A DNA stretch of 64,000 bases from assembly GCA_012317185.1 (NCBI GenBank), contig CP048838.1, positions 3,162,001 to 3,226,000 of the forward strand. The letters are read 5' to 3'. A program made the translations under genes and the position numbers. Origin of the DNA: [Clostridium] innocuum. Lineage in GTDB: Bacteria; Bacillota_I; Bacilli_A; Erysipelotrichales; Erysipelotrichaceae. Shown one piece after another: positions 16,085-25,350 of this stretch. The notes under the pieces were generated by a model that had not been told where the DNA came from, searched no databases, and saw only the letters and a list, made by a program, of their open reading frames with translations. Every line of letters starts with the position of its first letter. Position 1 is the first letter of the stretch.

Positions 16085-17332
16085 ATGAAAACACTGACAG
16101 AGCTGGGAAAAGCCTGTAAACAGGCCTCACACCAGATTATGAATGCGGACAGGAAGCAGAAGGATGCGCTTTTAAACACGATTGCAAAGCAGCTGGAGCA
16201 GGATATCCCTGCCATTCTGGAAGCAAATGCACAAGATATAAAAAACGCAAGGGAAAACGGGATGGCGGAAGGGCTGATCGACCGCATGCTGCTGAATGAA
16301 GCGCGGATGCGGCAAATCATAGAAGGGATCCGTCAGGTATGTGCATTACCGGATCCCATCGGTGAAATCACGGATATGCATACCACAGAAAACGGATTGC
16401 AGATCGGTACGATGCGTGTTGCACTGGGCGTCGTGGGCATGATTTATGAAGCAAGACCGAATGTGACTGTGGATGCGGCGGTTCTGTCTTTAAAGGCCGG
16501 CAATGCAGTCATGCTGAGGGGCAGTAAGGATATTCTGCAAAGCAATCTGGTAATCGCAGGCAGCATGCGAAGAGCTGCGGCTGCATGTGGATTCTCTGCG
16601 GATATCATCACGCTTCTCGCGGATACCTCACGGGAAACGGCGACTGCCTTTATGAAGCTACATGCATATCTCGATGTACTGATTCCCCGCGGCGGTGCCG
16701 GACTGATCGCCAATACGGTTAAAAATGCAACCGTACCCGTGCTTGAAACAGGAACCGGAAACTGCCATGTCTACGTCGATAAGGATGCAGATACAGCCAA
16801 GGTGATTCCTATTATCATCAATGCCAAGACACAGCGGACAAGCGTATGCAACGCATGTGAAAGCATCCTGCTTCATAAGGATATCAGTGACAGTTTCATT
16901 CAGGAGCTGCTTGCGGCCCTAAAGCAATATCATGTCAAAATTCATGCCGATTCCCGTATCTGCCGTCTGGATACAGCCTGTATTCCGGCAACGCAGGAGG
17001 ATTACGGACGCGAATATCTCGATTTGGAAATATCTATCAAAACAGTGTCCTCCATCGAGGAGGCAATCTCCCATATCAACACCTATTCCACGCATCACAG
17101 TGAAGCCATCCTTTCCGAAAATTACACATCGGTTAAAAAGTTTTTAAAGGAGGTCGACAGCGCCTGTGTATATGCCAACGCATCCACACGCTTTTCGGAC
17201 GGATTTGAATTTGGTCTGGGAGCGGAAATCGGAATCAGCACACAGAAGCTGCACGCACGCGGACCGATGGGGCTGCAGGCTTTAACAACCAAGAAATACA
17301 TTATTCTGGGAGAAGGACAGATACGTCCCTGA
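16085..17332 (+). CDS. proA: Glutamate-5-semialdehyde dehydrogenase (gamma-glutamyl phosphate reductase)
   Basis: ProA reduces gamma-glutamyl phosphate with NADPH to glutamate semialdehyde, which cyclises to pyrroline-5-carboxylate. The 415-residue protein has the aldehyde dehydrogenase fold with RPNVTVDAAVLSLKAGNAV near 125-145, PRGGAGLI near 204 and the catalytic cysteine in QRTSVCNACES near 255. It directly abuts proB. The product feeds ProC, encoded by the hydroxyproline operon at 6459-7265. Confidence 0.96.
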   Translation: MKTLTELGKACKQASHQIMNADRKQKDALLNTIAKQLEQDIPAILEANAQDIKNARENGMAEGLIDRMLLNEARMRQIIEGIRQVCALPDPIGEITDMHTTENGLQIGTMRVALGVVGMIYEARPNVTVDAAVLSLKAGNAVMLRGSKDILQSNLVIAGSMRRAAAACGFSADIITLLADTSRETATAFMKLHAYLDVLIPRGGAGLIANTVKNATVPVLETGTGNCHVYVDKDADTAKVIPIIINAKTQRTSVCNACESILLHKDISDSFIQELLAALKQYHVKIHADSRICRLDTACIPATQEDYGREYLDLEISIKTVSSIEEAISHINTYSTHHSEAILSENYTSVKKFLKEVDSACVYANASTRFSDGFEFGLGAEIGISTQKLHARGPMGLQALTTKKYIILGEGQIRP

Positions 17333-17351
17333 TCCTTTTCCTCCGTATAGC

Positions 17352-17380
17352 AAAAAGGACTTCATACGAGGTCCTTTTTT
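17352..17380 (+). terminator. proBA terminator
   Basis: AAAAAGGAC (17352-17360), a 10-base loop and GTCCTTTTTT (17371-17380) form a classic hairpin with a T-run, 20 bases after the proA stop. Confidence 0.85.
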
Positions 17381-17630
17381 CAATTCTATCAGCTTCACTT
17401 TTGCGATTACAACCGGGATACTTCGGCTATCTAGATACCGTAGAGGATTCCCTATGCTGCGCTATTCCCCCCGGCTAGCGCAATCCCTTCTTCCTGCGGC
17501 TTACCTTCCTATCCGGCTATGGCCTGTGGCTACTCTGATATCCCTATCTATATCACGCAAACAGAAGCAAGACGTGCAAAGCGTAGTCATTGCGCTTATC
17601 ATACAGCAGCTTCCCAGACTCCTTCATGAA

Positions 17631-17663
17631 AGCAGCCGCATCCTACCTGCAGATACGGCTGCT
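17631..17663 (-). terminator. Terminator of the gltA-icd operon
   Basis: AGCAGCCG (17631-17638) pairs with CGGCTGCT (17656-17663). On the minus strand the stem ends in CTTTCATG, a short T-run. It sits 21 bases after the icd stop. The rest of 17381-17630 shows no gene. Confidence 0.6.
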
Positions 17664-17683
17664 TCTATTTATCTTTATCGCTA

Positions 17684-18679
17684 TTATAATTTTGCTATAA
17701 CAGCATCACGATATGCTTCCGTTGTAGAATTCCCATGCAGATCAGGTGTCAGATGTTTCTTTTCCATCAGCACCGCATTCACCGCTTTACGAATTTTCGC
17801 TGCGCATTCCGCTTCCTGTAAATGCTCCAGCATCATACAGGCAGACCACAGCAGTGCTGTCGGATTTGCGACATGCTTTCCTGCGATATCCGGGGCAGAG
17901 CCGTGTACCGCTTCAAACATTGCATATTCTGTCCCCATATTACTGCTCGGAAGAAGCCCCAGACCACCGATCAGACCGCTTGTCAGATCGCTTACAATAT
18001 CACCGTACAGATTCGGCATCACCAGAACATCAAAGGTTTCCGGACGCATAACCAGCTGCATACACACATTATCCACAATTTTATCATCTGCTTCAATATC
18101 CGGATATTCCTTTGCTATTTCCTGAAAAATGGAAAGAAACATGCCGTCACTCATTTTCAGTATATTTGCCTTATGTACGCAGGTAACCTTTTTTCTGTCA
18201 TTCGCCCGCGCATATGCAAAGGCATCCCGTATGATGCGTGTACTTGCCTTACGTGTAATAATTTTAGTCGCATGCACCGTATCTGCATCAATCTGTTCCT
18301 CTACACCGACATATAGATCCTCGGTATTCTCACGGAAGGTCACGATATCCACATGTTCAAACGGTGTCTTGACAGCCGTATTGGATTTGGCGGGCCGTAT
18401 GTTCGCATACAAATCATATTTGTTTCGGAGTGTAACATTCAGGGAACGAAATCCCTTTCCGATCGGTGTTGTAATCGGAGCCTTCAACAGGATACGGTTT
18501 TTCTCAAAGGATGCAAATGCCGCATCCGGAATCAGCTTCCCGTTGCGTTCATATTCCGCTTCTCCGACCGCAAAGCATTCATAAGCAAGCGGTGCCTTTG
18601 CCGCCTCCAGAATCCGTATGACCGCATCCACGATTTCCGGTCCGATACCGTCTCCCTTAAATACTGTAATCGTTCTCAT
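17684..18679 (-). CDS. icd: NAD-dependent isocitrate dehydrogenase (isocitrate/isopropylmalate dehydrogenase family)
   Basis: The 331-residue enzyme belongs to the decarboxylating beta-hydroxyacid dehydrogenases. FRENTEDLYVGVE near 112-124 is the isocitrate-type substrate motif. LYGDIVSDLTSGLIGGLG near 220 binds the metal. GSAPDIAGKHVANPTALLWS near 270 has the Asp and Ile pattern of NAD rather than NADP enzymes. Its partner citrate synthase ends one base upstream, and aconitase is divergent, so isocitrate is the logical substrate and 2-oxoglutarate the product. Isopropylmalate dehydrogenase is the main alternative, but no leucine genes are near. Confidence 0.88.
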   Translation of the reverse strand: MRTITVFKGDGIGPEIVDAVIRILEAAKAPLAYECFAVGEAEYERNGKLIPDAAFASFEKNRILLKAPITTPIGKGFRSLNVTLRNKYDLYANIRPAKSNTAVKTPFEHVDIVTFRENTEDLYVGVEEQIDADTVHATKIITRKASTRIIRDAFAYARANDRKKVTCVHKANILKMSDGMFLSIFQEIAKEYPDIEADDKIVDNVCMQLVMRPETFDVLVMPNLYGDIVSDLTSGLIGGLGLLPSSNMGTEYAMFEAVHGSAPDIAGKHVANPTALLWSACMMLEHLQEAECAAKIRKAVNAVLMEKKHLTPDLHGNSTTEAYRDAVIAKL

Positions 18680-18680
18680 T

Positions 18681-20015
18681 TCATCTGTCCTCCATCTTTA
18701 CATATTGCTTCACACTGCCGACATATTTCGTTGCCGGACGCATAATTCTTCCATCATATTCCTTGTTTTCAATATTGTGGGCAAGCCAGCCGACGGTTCT
18801 TGCCATGACGAACAACGGCGTAAACAAATCCTCCGGTATCCCCATCATGCCATATACAAAGCCACTGTAGAAGTCCACATTACTGGATACATGCACACCC
18901 TTAACATCCAGAATGACATCCTTTGCGCACTGCTCAAAGCGCTGATAGAATTCATACTCCTTGACCTTTCCCTTTTTCTCGGCAAGCTTTTCGATATATT
19001 CCTGCAATACCTCACTTCGCGGATCACTCAGCGTATAAATAGCATGTCCCATGCCGTATACCAGACCGCTGTAATCGTAAAACTGTTTATGCAGGATGCG
19101 GTAAATCAGTGCCTTGATTTCAATATCATTTTCACAATAGCCGATTTCCTCTATAACGGCACGCATCATACCGCTCACCTTCAAATTGGCACCGCCATGC
19201 CTTGGCCCCTTCATACTTCCGATTGCCCCGACCATGGAGGAATAAAAATCCGTACCGGTAGAGGAAATCACCACATTGGTAAACGTTGAGTTATTCCCAC
19301 CGCCATGATCCGCATGTACGATCAGCATCATGTCCAGCAGCTTTGCCTCCAGATCGCTGAATGCATGGTCCTTGCGCAGCATATACAAAATATTTTCCGC
19401 AATGGAAAGATGCTCCTGTGCCGGATGGATCACCAGACTTTCCTTATTATATCGGTGCATTTTGCTCTGATAGGCATAACAGATAATGGAGGGCAGCTTG
19501 GCAAGAATATTCAACCCCTGCTCCAGTGTATTTTCCACCGATATGTTATCCGGGGCATCATCATAATCATATAAGGCAAGCACTGCCTGCTGCAGACGGT
19601 TCATCAGATTTTTTCCCGGCATATGCAGAAATTTGGATTCCAGAAAGTCATCCGGCAGCTCATAATGCGCACGCAGATAGCCGCAGAATTCCTGCAGCTC
19701 CTCCTTCTTCGGAAGATAGCCGAAGAGTAATAAAAAGCAGGTTTCCTCATACCCGCAAATCGTTTCATAATTTCTGCCATGGATTATATCCCGCAGCTCT
19801 ATGCCCCGATAGTACAGCTTTCCTATATCATCCGTTTTTACTTCCTCAACATATTTATAACCGACAACGTCTGCAATTTTCGTAAGTCCGACACGTACAC
19901 CGGTTCCATCTTCATTACGCAGCCCCTTTTTAATATCGTATTTGCGAAACAGATCATTTGCGATATCATTGTGCTCCCGCGCCTTCTGGTAAAAAGAATT
20001 CAAATGCTCATTCAT
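18681..20015 (-). CDS. gltA: Citrate synthase
   Basis: This enzyme condenses oxaloacetate and acetyl-CoA to citrate. The 444-residue protein carries catalytic histidines in IVHADHGGGNNSTFTN (about 243) and GPRHGGAN, and the catalytic Asp region near 365-375. Length and the long N-terminus resemble citrate synthases of Clostridia/Erysipelotrichia. It is the first gene of the gltA-icd operon with one base between the genes, and is divergent from aconitase across 120 bases. Confidence 0.95.
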   Translation of the reverse strand: MNEHLNSFYQKAREHNDIANDLFRKYDIKKGLRNEDGTGVRVGLTKIADVVGYKYVEEVKTDDIGKLYYRGIELRDIIHGRNYETICGYEETCFLLLFGYLPKKEELQEFCGYLRAHYELPDDFLESKFLHMPGKNLMNRLQQAVLALYDYDDAPDNISVENTLEQGLNILAKLPSIICYAYQSKMHRYNKESLVIHPAQEHLSIAENILYMLRKDHAFSDLEAKLLDMMLIVHADHGGGNNSTFTNVVISSTGTDFYSSMVGAIGSMKGPRHGGANLKVSGMMRAVIEEIGYCENDIEIKALIYRILHKQFYDYSGLVYGMGHAIYTLSDPRSEVLQEYIEKLAEKKGKVKEYEFYQRFEQCAKDVILDVKGVHVSSNVDFYSGFVYGMMGIPEDLFTPLFVMARTVGWLAHNIENKEYDGRIMRPATKYVGSVKQYVKMEDR

Positions 20016-20135
20016 TTCCTCTACCTCCTTTTACAGTATTCTTTCACCATTATATCATAATTTTCATAAATTCAATGAAATATTTTCATTTTTCATGATA
20101 TAATATTCCATGTATACGAGAAAGGAAGGGAAGTT
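20016..20135. promoter_or_regulatory. Shared divergent promoter region of gltA and acnA
   Basis: Two TATAAT-like boxes point in opposite directions: TATCATAATT near 20053-20062 for gltA on the minus strand and GATATAATATT near 20097-20107 for aconitase. Between them are repeated ATTTTCAT elements and an outer inverted repeat TATCAT/ATGATA. This would suit a single regulator controlling both genes; a CcpC-like citrate-responsive repressor is one possibility from B. subtilis precedent. The regulator itself is not in the window. Confidence 0.55.
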
Positions 20136-22058
20136 ATGCCAACAATAACCGAGAAAATCATACAGAAGCATCTGGTAGAAGGGGTGATGGAGCGAGGAAA
20201 ACCCATCGCAATCCGCATCGATCAGACACTGACACAGGATGCCACAGGAACCATGGCTTACCTGCAGCTGGAGGCGATGGGTGTGGATCAGGTCAAAACC
20301 GATCTGTCTATCAGCTATGTCGACCATAATACATTACAAAGCGGCTTTGAGAATGCCGACGATCACAAATATTTGCAGACAGTGGCAATGAAGCACGGTG
20401 TCCGCTTTTCACGTCCCGGTAACGGAATCTGTCATCAGGTTCATCTGGAGCGCTTTGCGAAGCCGCAAGCCACTCTTTTGGGAAGTGATTCCCATACCCC
20501 GACAGCGGGAGGTATGGGGGCCTTGGCCATTGGAGCCGGTGGTCTGGATGTTGCCTGTGCCATGGCCGGCATGCCGTTTCATCTCAATATGCCGAAAATC
20601 ATCAATGTTCGTTTGCACGGCTCCCTCACAAAGGGTGTCAGCTCCAAGGATATCATATTAAAGGTATTACAAATACTGAGTGTAAAAGGCGGTGTGGGGA
20701 ATGTGATAGAATACAGCGGAGACGGTGTTCTCAGTCTGAGTATTCCACAGCGTGCCACCATTACCAATATGGGTGCCGAGCTTGGTGCGACGACTTCGAT
20801 TTTCCCAAGTGATGAAGTCACACGGGAGTTTTTAAAGAAACAGCAGCGCGAGGATGCTTATGAGGAGCTTAAAGCTGATGCGGATGCTGTGTATGATGCT
20901 GTCATAGATATTGATTTGAATACGCTGGAGCCGATGATTGCCATGCCGCATTCTCCGGACAATGTCCTTCCCATTCATGAAGTGCTTGGTCTGAAGGTAG
21001 ATCAGGTTGCCATCGGAAGCTGCACGAACTCCTCCTATATGGATATGATGAGTGTTGCCGGTATTTTGAAGGATAAAACCGTAGATCCGAATGTCAGTCT
21101 GGTTATATCTCCGGGCTCCCGGCAGGTATTGCATATGATTTCGCAAAACGGCGGCCTTTCCGATATGATTTCCGCCGGTGCCAGAATTCTGGAATCCACC
21201 TGTGGACCCTGCATCGGCATGGGGCAGTCACCGATCACCAATGCGCTCTCCCTTCGTACCTTCAATCGGAATTTCTATGGAAGAAGCGGTACGCTGAGTG
21301 CCAAGGTATGTCTGGTTTCCCCGGAAACTGCAGCCGCAAGTGCATTGCATGGTTATATTGTAGATCCGCGAACTGTGAGCTATGATATGCCGCAGGAGCC
21401 GCAGTCCTTTACCGTCGATGATTCCATGATTATCATTCCGGATGCAGAAGCAGCTGCCAAAACCGATGTTGTGCGCGGTCCGAATATCAAGCCGCTGCCG
21501 ATCAATACGCCGCTTGCGGATCGCATTGACAAGCGGGTCATGATTAAGGTAGGTGACAATATCACCACCGATCACATCGCCCCCGCAGGAGCAAAGGTAT
21601 TGCCTTACCGCTCCAATATCGAAAAAATCAGTGAATTTATTTTCATGAATGTGAAAGAAAGCTTCCATGACGACTGTTTACGCAACGGTGGAGGCTTCAT
21701 CATCGCAGGTGCCAACTATGGACAGGGCAGCTCCCGTGAGCATGCTGCATTAGCCCCGATGTATCTGGGAATCAAAGCGGTGATTGCCAAGAGCTTTGCA
21801 CGTATCCACCGTGCCAATCTGATCAATTTCGGTATCATTCCATTTACCTTCTGCAATGAGACGGATTATGATTCCATTGATGAAATGGATGAGTTAACAA
21901 TGACGCACCTGCATACATTGACAGAAAATACACCGGTAGAGGTCATGAATATCACGAAAAACAGCAGATTTTCAGTCACACACAATCTGACACAGCGTGA
22001 TATAGAAACAATTTTGGCCGGAGGCACACTGAATTTGATTCGTCAGAAGCAAATCTGA
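20136..22058 (+). CDS. acnA: Aconitate hydratase
   Basis: Aconitase isomerises citrate to isocitrate through a 4Fe-4S cluster. The 640-residue protein has the substrate motif LGSDSHTPTAGGMGALAIGA (about 112-131), cluster cysteines in GSCTNSS and STCGPCIGMG, and the C-terminal swivel domain with the GQGSSREHAALAP motif. At 640 residues it is the short bacterial form rather than the 890-residue AcnA or 860-residue AcnB. It is divergent from gltA-icd, completing citrate to 2-oxoglutarate. Confidence 0.95.
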   Translation: MPTITEKIIQKHLVEGVMERGKPIAIRIDQTLTQDATGTMAYLQLEAMGVDQVKTDLSISYVDHNTLQSGFENADDHKYLQTVAMKHGVRFSRPGNGICHQVHLERFAKPQATLLGSDSHTPTAGGMGALAIGAGGLDVACAMAGMPFHLNMPKIINVRLHGSLTKGVSSKDIILKVLQILSVKGGVGNVIEYSGDGVLSLSIPQRATITNMGAELGATTSIFPSDEVTREFLKKQQREDAYEELKADADAVYDAVIDIDLNTLEPMIAMPHSPDNVLPIHEVLGLKVDQVAIGSCTNSSYMDMMSVAGILKDKTVDPNVSLVISPGSRQVLHMISQNGGLSDMISAGARILESTCGPCIGMGQSPITNALSLRTFNRNFYGRSGTLSAKVCLVSPETAAASALHGYIVDPRTVSYDMPQEPQSFTVDDSMIIIPDAEAAAKTDVVRGPNIKPLPINTPLADRIDKRVMIKVGDNITTDHIAPAGAKVLPYRSNIEKISEFIFMNVKESFHDDCLRNGGGFIIAGANYGQGSSREHAALAPMYLGIKAVIAKSFARIHRANLINFGIIPFTFCNETDYDSIDEMDELTMTHLHTLTENTPVEVMNITKNSRFSVTHNLTQRDIETILAGGTLNLIRQKQI

Positions 22059-22103
22059 TCCATCAGGTATTTCAACACACAAACAAAACAGTTAATGAAT
22101 GGG

Positions 22104-22133
22104 TGCAGGCACTTAAAGCTTGCACCTTTTTAC
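22104..22133 (+). terminator. Aconitase terminator
   Basis: GGTGCAGGC (22104-22112) and GCTTGCACC (22120-22128) form a stem followed by TTTTT, 46 bases after the aconitase stop. Confidence 0.85.
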
Positions 22134-22191
22134 AGACTGTTTTCCCCATTCTCGTATGGTAGAGCTTTTATTTGCATATTTTCCAATACAA

Positions 22192-22398
22192 TCTTGAGGC
22201 TAGGGGATCTAAATAACAAGTACCCTGTTCCCTTCACGCATACAATCGTATCTAGCCTCTCTTGAGGCTAGTTGATCTAAATAAAAGTTCATGCTTTGCT
22301 GATTCGCTAATGTCTTTGTCTAGCCTCTCTTGAGGTTAGTGGATCTAAATATATAAATACCGCCACCATAGGTCTGGTTATACCATCTAGCCTCTCTT
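22192..22398. repeat. Three-unit CRISPR-like array of palindromic 33-bp repeats
   Basis: Two full 33-base repeats (22251-22283 and 22319-22351) differ at two positions. A right part-repeat lies at 22192-22215 and a left part-repeat at 22386-22398. Spacing is 68, 68 and 67 bases. Each repeat contains the perfect or near-perfect palindrome CTAGCCTC-TCTT-GAGGCTAG followed by KGATCTAAATA. The three intervening segments (22216-22250, 22284-22318, 22352-22385) are 35, 35 and 34 bases and unrelated to each other. Repeat length, spacer length and the TGGATCTAAAT ending resemble type I-C arrays (ending TGGATTGAAAT), but no cas gene is in the window. An array of three hairpin RNAs is the alternative. 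Confidence 0.6.
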
Positions 22399-22502
22399 CA
22401 CACTTTTATTTGCTTATCCCGTGATTTCCATTACAATAAAGAAAAGGAATGAAATAAATCATACCCAGGCTTCGTTTATAGGATAGAAAGAAGGGATTAC
22501 TC

Positions 22503-23823
22503 ATGAAAAAAGCTGTACTCGCCCTATGTGTGCTCCTGCTTCTCGCCAGCTACTCCTCTTTGCAGAAGACAGCTGAGCACAAAGCGGAAAAGCCACAGGA
22601 ACAGGCAAATCCAAAAATCGCGGCACCTGCCGATATCCGCTACCCGAAAAGTCCTTCTATCGAGGACTATGATGCTCAAATCACCATAAGCGACAATAAC
22701 CCTATAGATCCTACCATGCTGAACGGCTATGCTGATTTTTCACAGGAAAGCTTTTACGCAATTCTAAAGACCGCTTCTGATAATGTCAGCTATTCCCCGC
22801 TGAGTCTGTATTATCCGCTGATGCTGACGCTACAGGCAAGTAAGGGCAATACTGCAGAGCAGCTGCAGACGCTGCTTCATGTAAACCGCAGTGATAATGC
22901 GAAAAATATGGGAAATTTATATCGCCGCCTGTATACGGACAATGAAAGCGGACAAATGAAAATTGCGAATTCCTTATGGATACAAAATGCATATCCGGTA
23001 AAAGACGAATTTATAGAAGCCGCAAACAAGCAATTCTATGCTGCCGCCTATACTGTGGATTTTTCACAGTCAAAAACTGCTGACCTCATGGCTGCATGGA
23101 TTCGTGAGCACACCAACGCTAACCTGTCTCCTTCTATAAGGACAGATGGATCCATGCGCATGTCGATTCTCAACGCAATCTACTATAAAGCGCGTTTTCA
23201 AACTGTATTTGATAAAAAGAAAACAAAAAAAGGATACCTTTTATGCGCAGGATGGGAAGGTTGCTGCAGATTTCATGCATCAGAACATGGATTCTCATTT
23301 CTTTATCGATAACAAGGACTATGCCGCAACTTCTCTGGCATTAAGCAATTCCACCAGCCTGACGCTGGTACTGCCAAAGGAAGGAAAGGATCTCCGCAAG
23401 CTGATGGAACAAAAGGGATTTCTACAGAATTTGCTGGAGGATGATGGCGATGGAGCAGAATTCGGTATTGTGAACCTGTCTCTGCCGAAGTTTAAAATCC
23501 ATTCCAAGCTGCTGCTGGCGGATACCTTAAAGGCCATGGGTGTTACTTCTTTGTTTGATACCGCCGCAGAGCTGGATGGTATAACGGATGAAAAGCCCCT
23601 TTTTGTTTCTAACATTCAGCAGGAAACAAGCATCGCCTTGGATGAGGAAGGCGTCGAGGCAAGCGCATATACCGAGATAGGGATGACGGGTGCCGCAAAT
23701 ATCAAGCATCCAAAAATCCTTCATCTAAACCTGAACCGTGAATTTCTTTATGTGATTTCCACCCGCATGGATGGCATTGAGCTTCCCCTGTTTATCGGCG
23801 TATGCAGTAATCCTGCTTCTTAA
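22503..23823 (+). pseudogene. Serpin-family protein, frameshifted
   Basis: Two overlapping frames together encode a serine protease inhibitor fold. The first (22503-about 23230) has SYSPLSLYYPLMLTLQASKG, NSLWIQNAYPVKDEFI and LNAIYYKARFQTVFDKKKT. The second (about 23228-23823) continues with DTFYAQDGKVAADFMHQ, LPKFKIHS, DEEGVEASAYTEIGM (hinge of the reactive-centre loop) and ends PLFIGVCSNPAS. The break is at a run of seven A residues near 23225-23231; six would restore one frame. The N-terminus is a lipoprotein-like signal, but the expected lipobox cysteine is Tyr (LLLLASYSS; TAC in place of TGC). Either a decayed gene, slippage at the A-run or a sequencing error. Confidence 0.8.
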
Positions 23824-23965
23824 AGAATAAAAATCAATCCCCCTTCTTGCACCTGCATCATATAAAGGACTTTATTGTAGCTTTCCATTGTCAGAAACAT
23901 TGAAAAAAAGCTGCCTTCCCATAGCATGAAGTCAGCCCTTGCTTATCATCTATTGTGTTTTCTTG

Positions 23966-25276
23966 TCACTTTTTCTTATGGAATTTCTGTTCGCTTTCCG
24001 GGTCCTTGACAAATGCCAGAAACAGCATGCCCAGCAGCATCATCGGAATCAGACCGAGAATACCATATTGTGTTTCTCCGGTAATCATGATAATTGTGGA
24101 TACCGCCATCGGTCCTAAGATTGCCGAGAATTTGGAAAATACGGAGAAGAATCCGAAGAATTCATTGGAATCAGCTTTATCCGGAATCAGCTTGGCAAAA
24201 TATGAACGGGAAACGGACTGGATACCGCCCTGAAACATACCGACCAGCAATGCCACCACCCAGATAAAGGACGGGTAGGTCTTAATCAGTGAGCCTGCCA
24301 GTACAACACCGACATAGCCAAGGATTCCGACATAAATCATCTTCTTACTGCCTACATGCTCCACCAGCTTTCCAAACAGAATGGAGAACGGACAGGCAAC
24401 GATATTGATGACAATTACGACTACCAGACTCATGACATCACTGATTCCCATCTCTGTCGCAAGAGAAACCGCCATTTTGATAACCGTATTCACACAGTCA
24501 ATATAGAAAAAGTAGGATATACAGAACAAAAAGATATTTTTGTTCTTTTTAATATCACGGAATGTGTGATATAAATGGGAAAACGATTCCCGAACGACAT
24601 GCGGCACCGGTTCATGAAAATTTTTCTGTTTCACATTTTTCAGCATAGGGCGTGAATATACAAGCCACCAAAGCACAGCCATTCCCATCGTAAGACCGCA
24701 TGCCATCCGATAGCTCAAGGTAAAGGAACCTAGTACCAGATCTCCGGTTTTCGGATCACCGAGCAGGGTTACCAGCGCAAAGGGTATTACAAAAATCAGA
24801 AATGGCAATACGGAGCCGATATATCCCCATGCATAGCCGGCAGCACTTACCTTATCCACCCGCTCATCATCACAGACATCCACAATAAAGGCATCGTAGA
24901 AAATTATGGAGCCGTTATAGCCGAGCATAGCGATAATGAAAATCACAATCGCCGCACGGTAGTCGATAAAGGGCAGAGCAAGACCAAAGCCGCCGAAGAT
25001 GCCCATAAACAGGAAAAACTTAAACATCTTCATTTTCTTATCCTTGTAATCCGCCATCGTTCCAAGCACAGGGGATATCACAGCCAGTATAATCGCATAG
25101 ATTGCATTCGCCCAGCCGACGTACACACTGCTGTCCCCGGGTGTGATTTTCGCAATCAGTAAAGGAAATATGACAGTACAGGTGGTCAGCACCTGCGCTG
25201 AATTTCCCACATCATATAAAATCCAGCTGGTTTCCTCTTTGGTAAAGCCAAGTTTTGTCAGAATTTTTGTGAACAT
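23966..25276 (-). CDS. MFS transporter, UMF1/Atg22-like family
   Basis: About 436 residues with twelve hydrophobic segments. The N-terminal EETSWILYDVGNSAQVL matches the UMF1 family signature (W-x-LYDxxNSA) of Atg22-like effluxers, often linked to amino acid or nucleoside export. ATG at 25276 is chosen because it starts right before this signature and has AAGGAACG upstream; an ATG 27 codons earlier would overlap the phosphodiesterase gene. Substrate unknown. It lies 74 bases downstream of the yfcE-like gene on the same strand. Confidence 0.85.
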   Translation of the reverse strand: MFTKILTKLGFTKEETSWILYDVGNSAQVLTTCTVIFPLLIAKITPGDSSVYVGWANAIYAIILAVISPVLGTMADYKDKKMKMFKFFLFMGIFGGFGLALPFIDYRAAIVIFIIAMLGYNGSIIFYDAFIVDVCDDERVDKVSAAGYAWGYIGSVLPFLIFVIPFALVTLLGDPKTGDLVLGSFTLSYRMACGLTMGMAVLWWLVYSRPMLKNVKQKNFHEPVPHVVRESFSHLYHTFRDIKKNKNIFLFCISYFFYIDCVNTVIKMAVSLATEMGISDVMSLVVVIVINIVACPFSILFGKLVEHVGSKKMIYVGILGYVGVVLAGSLIKTYPSFIWVVALLVGMFQGGIQSVSRSYFAKLIPDKADSNEFFGFFSVFSKFSAILGPMAVSTIIMITGETQYGILGLIPMMLLGMLFLAFVKDPESEQKFHKKK

Positions 25277-25350
25277 ATGCTTCGTTCCTTTCTCTTTATA
25301 AAGACAGTGTAGCACAGGGATATCGTCTTGGGGATACGGATAACAAAAGC

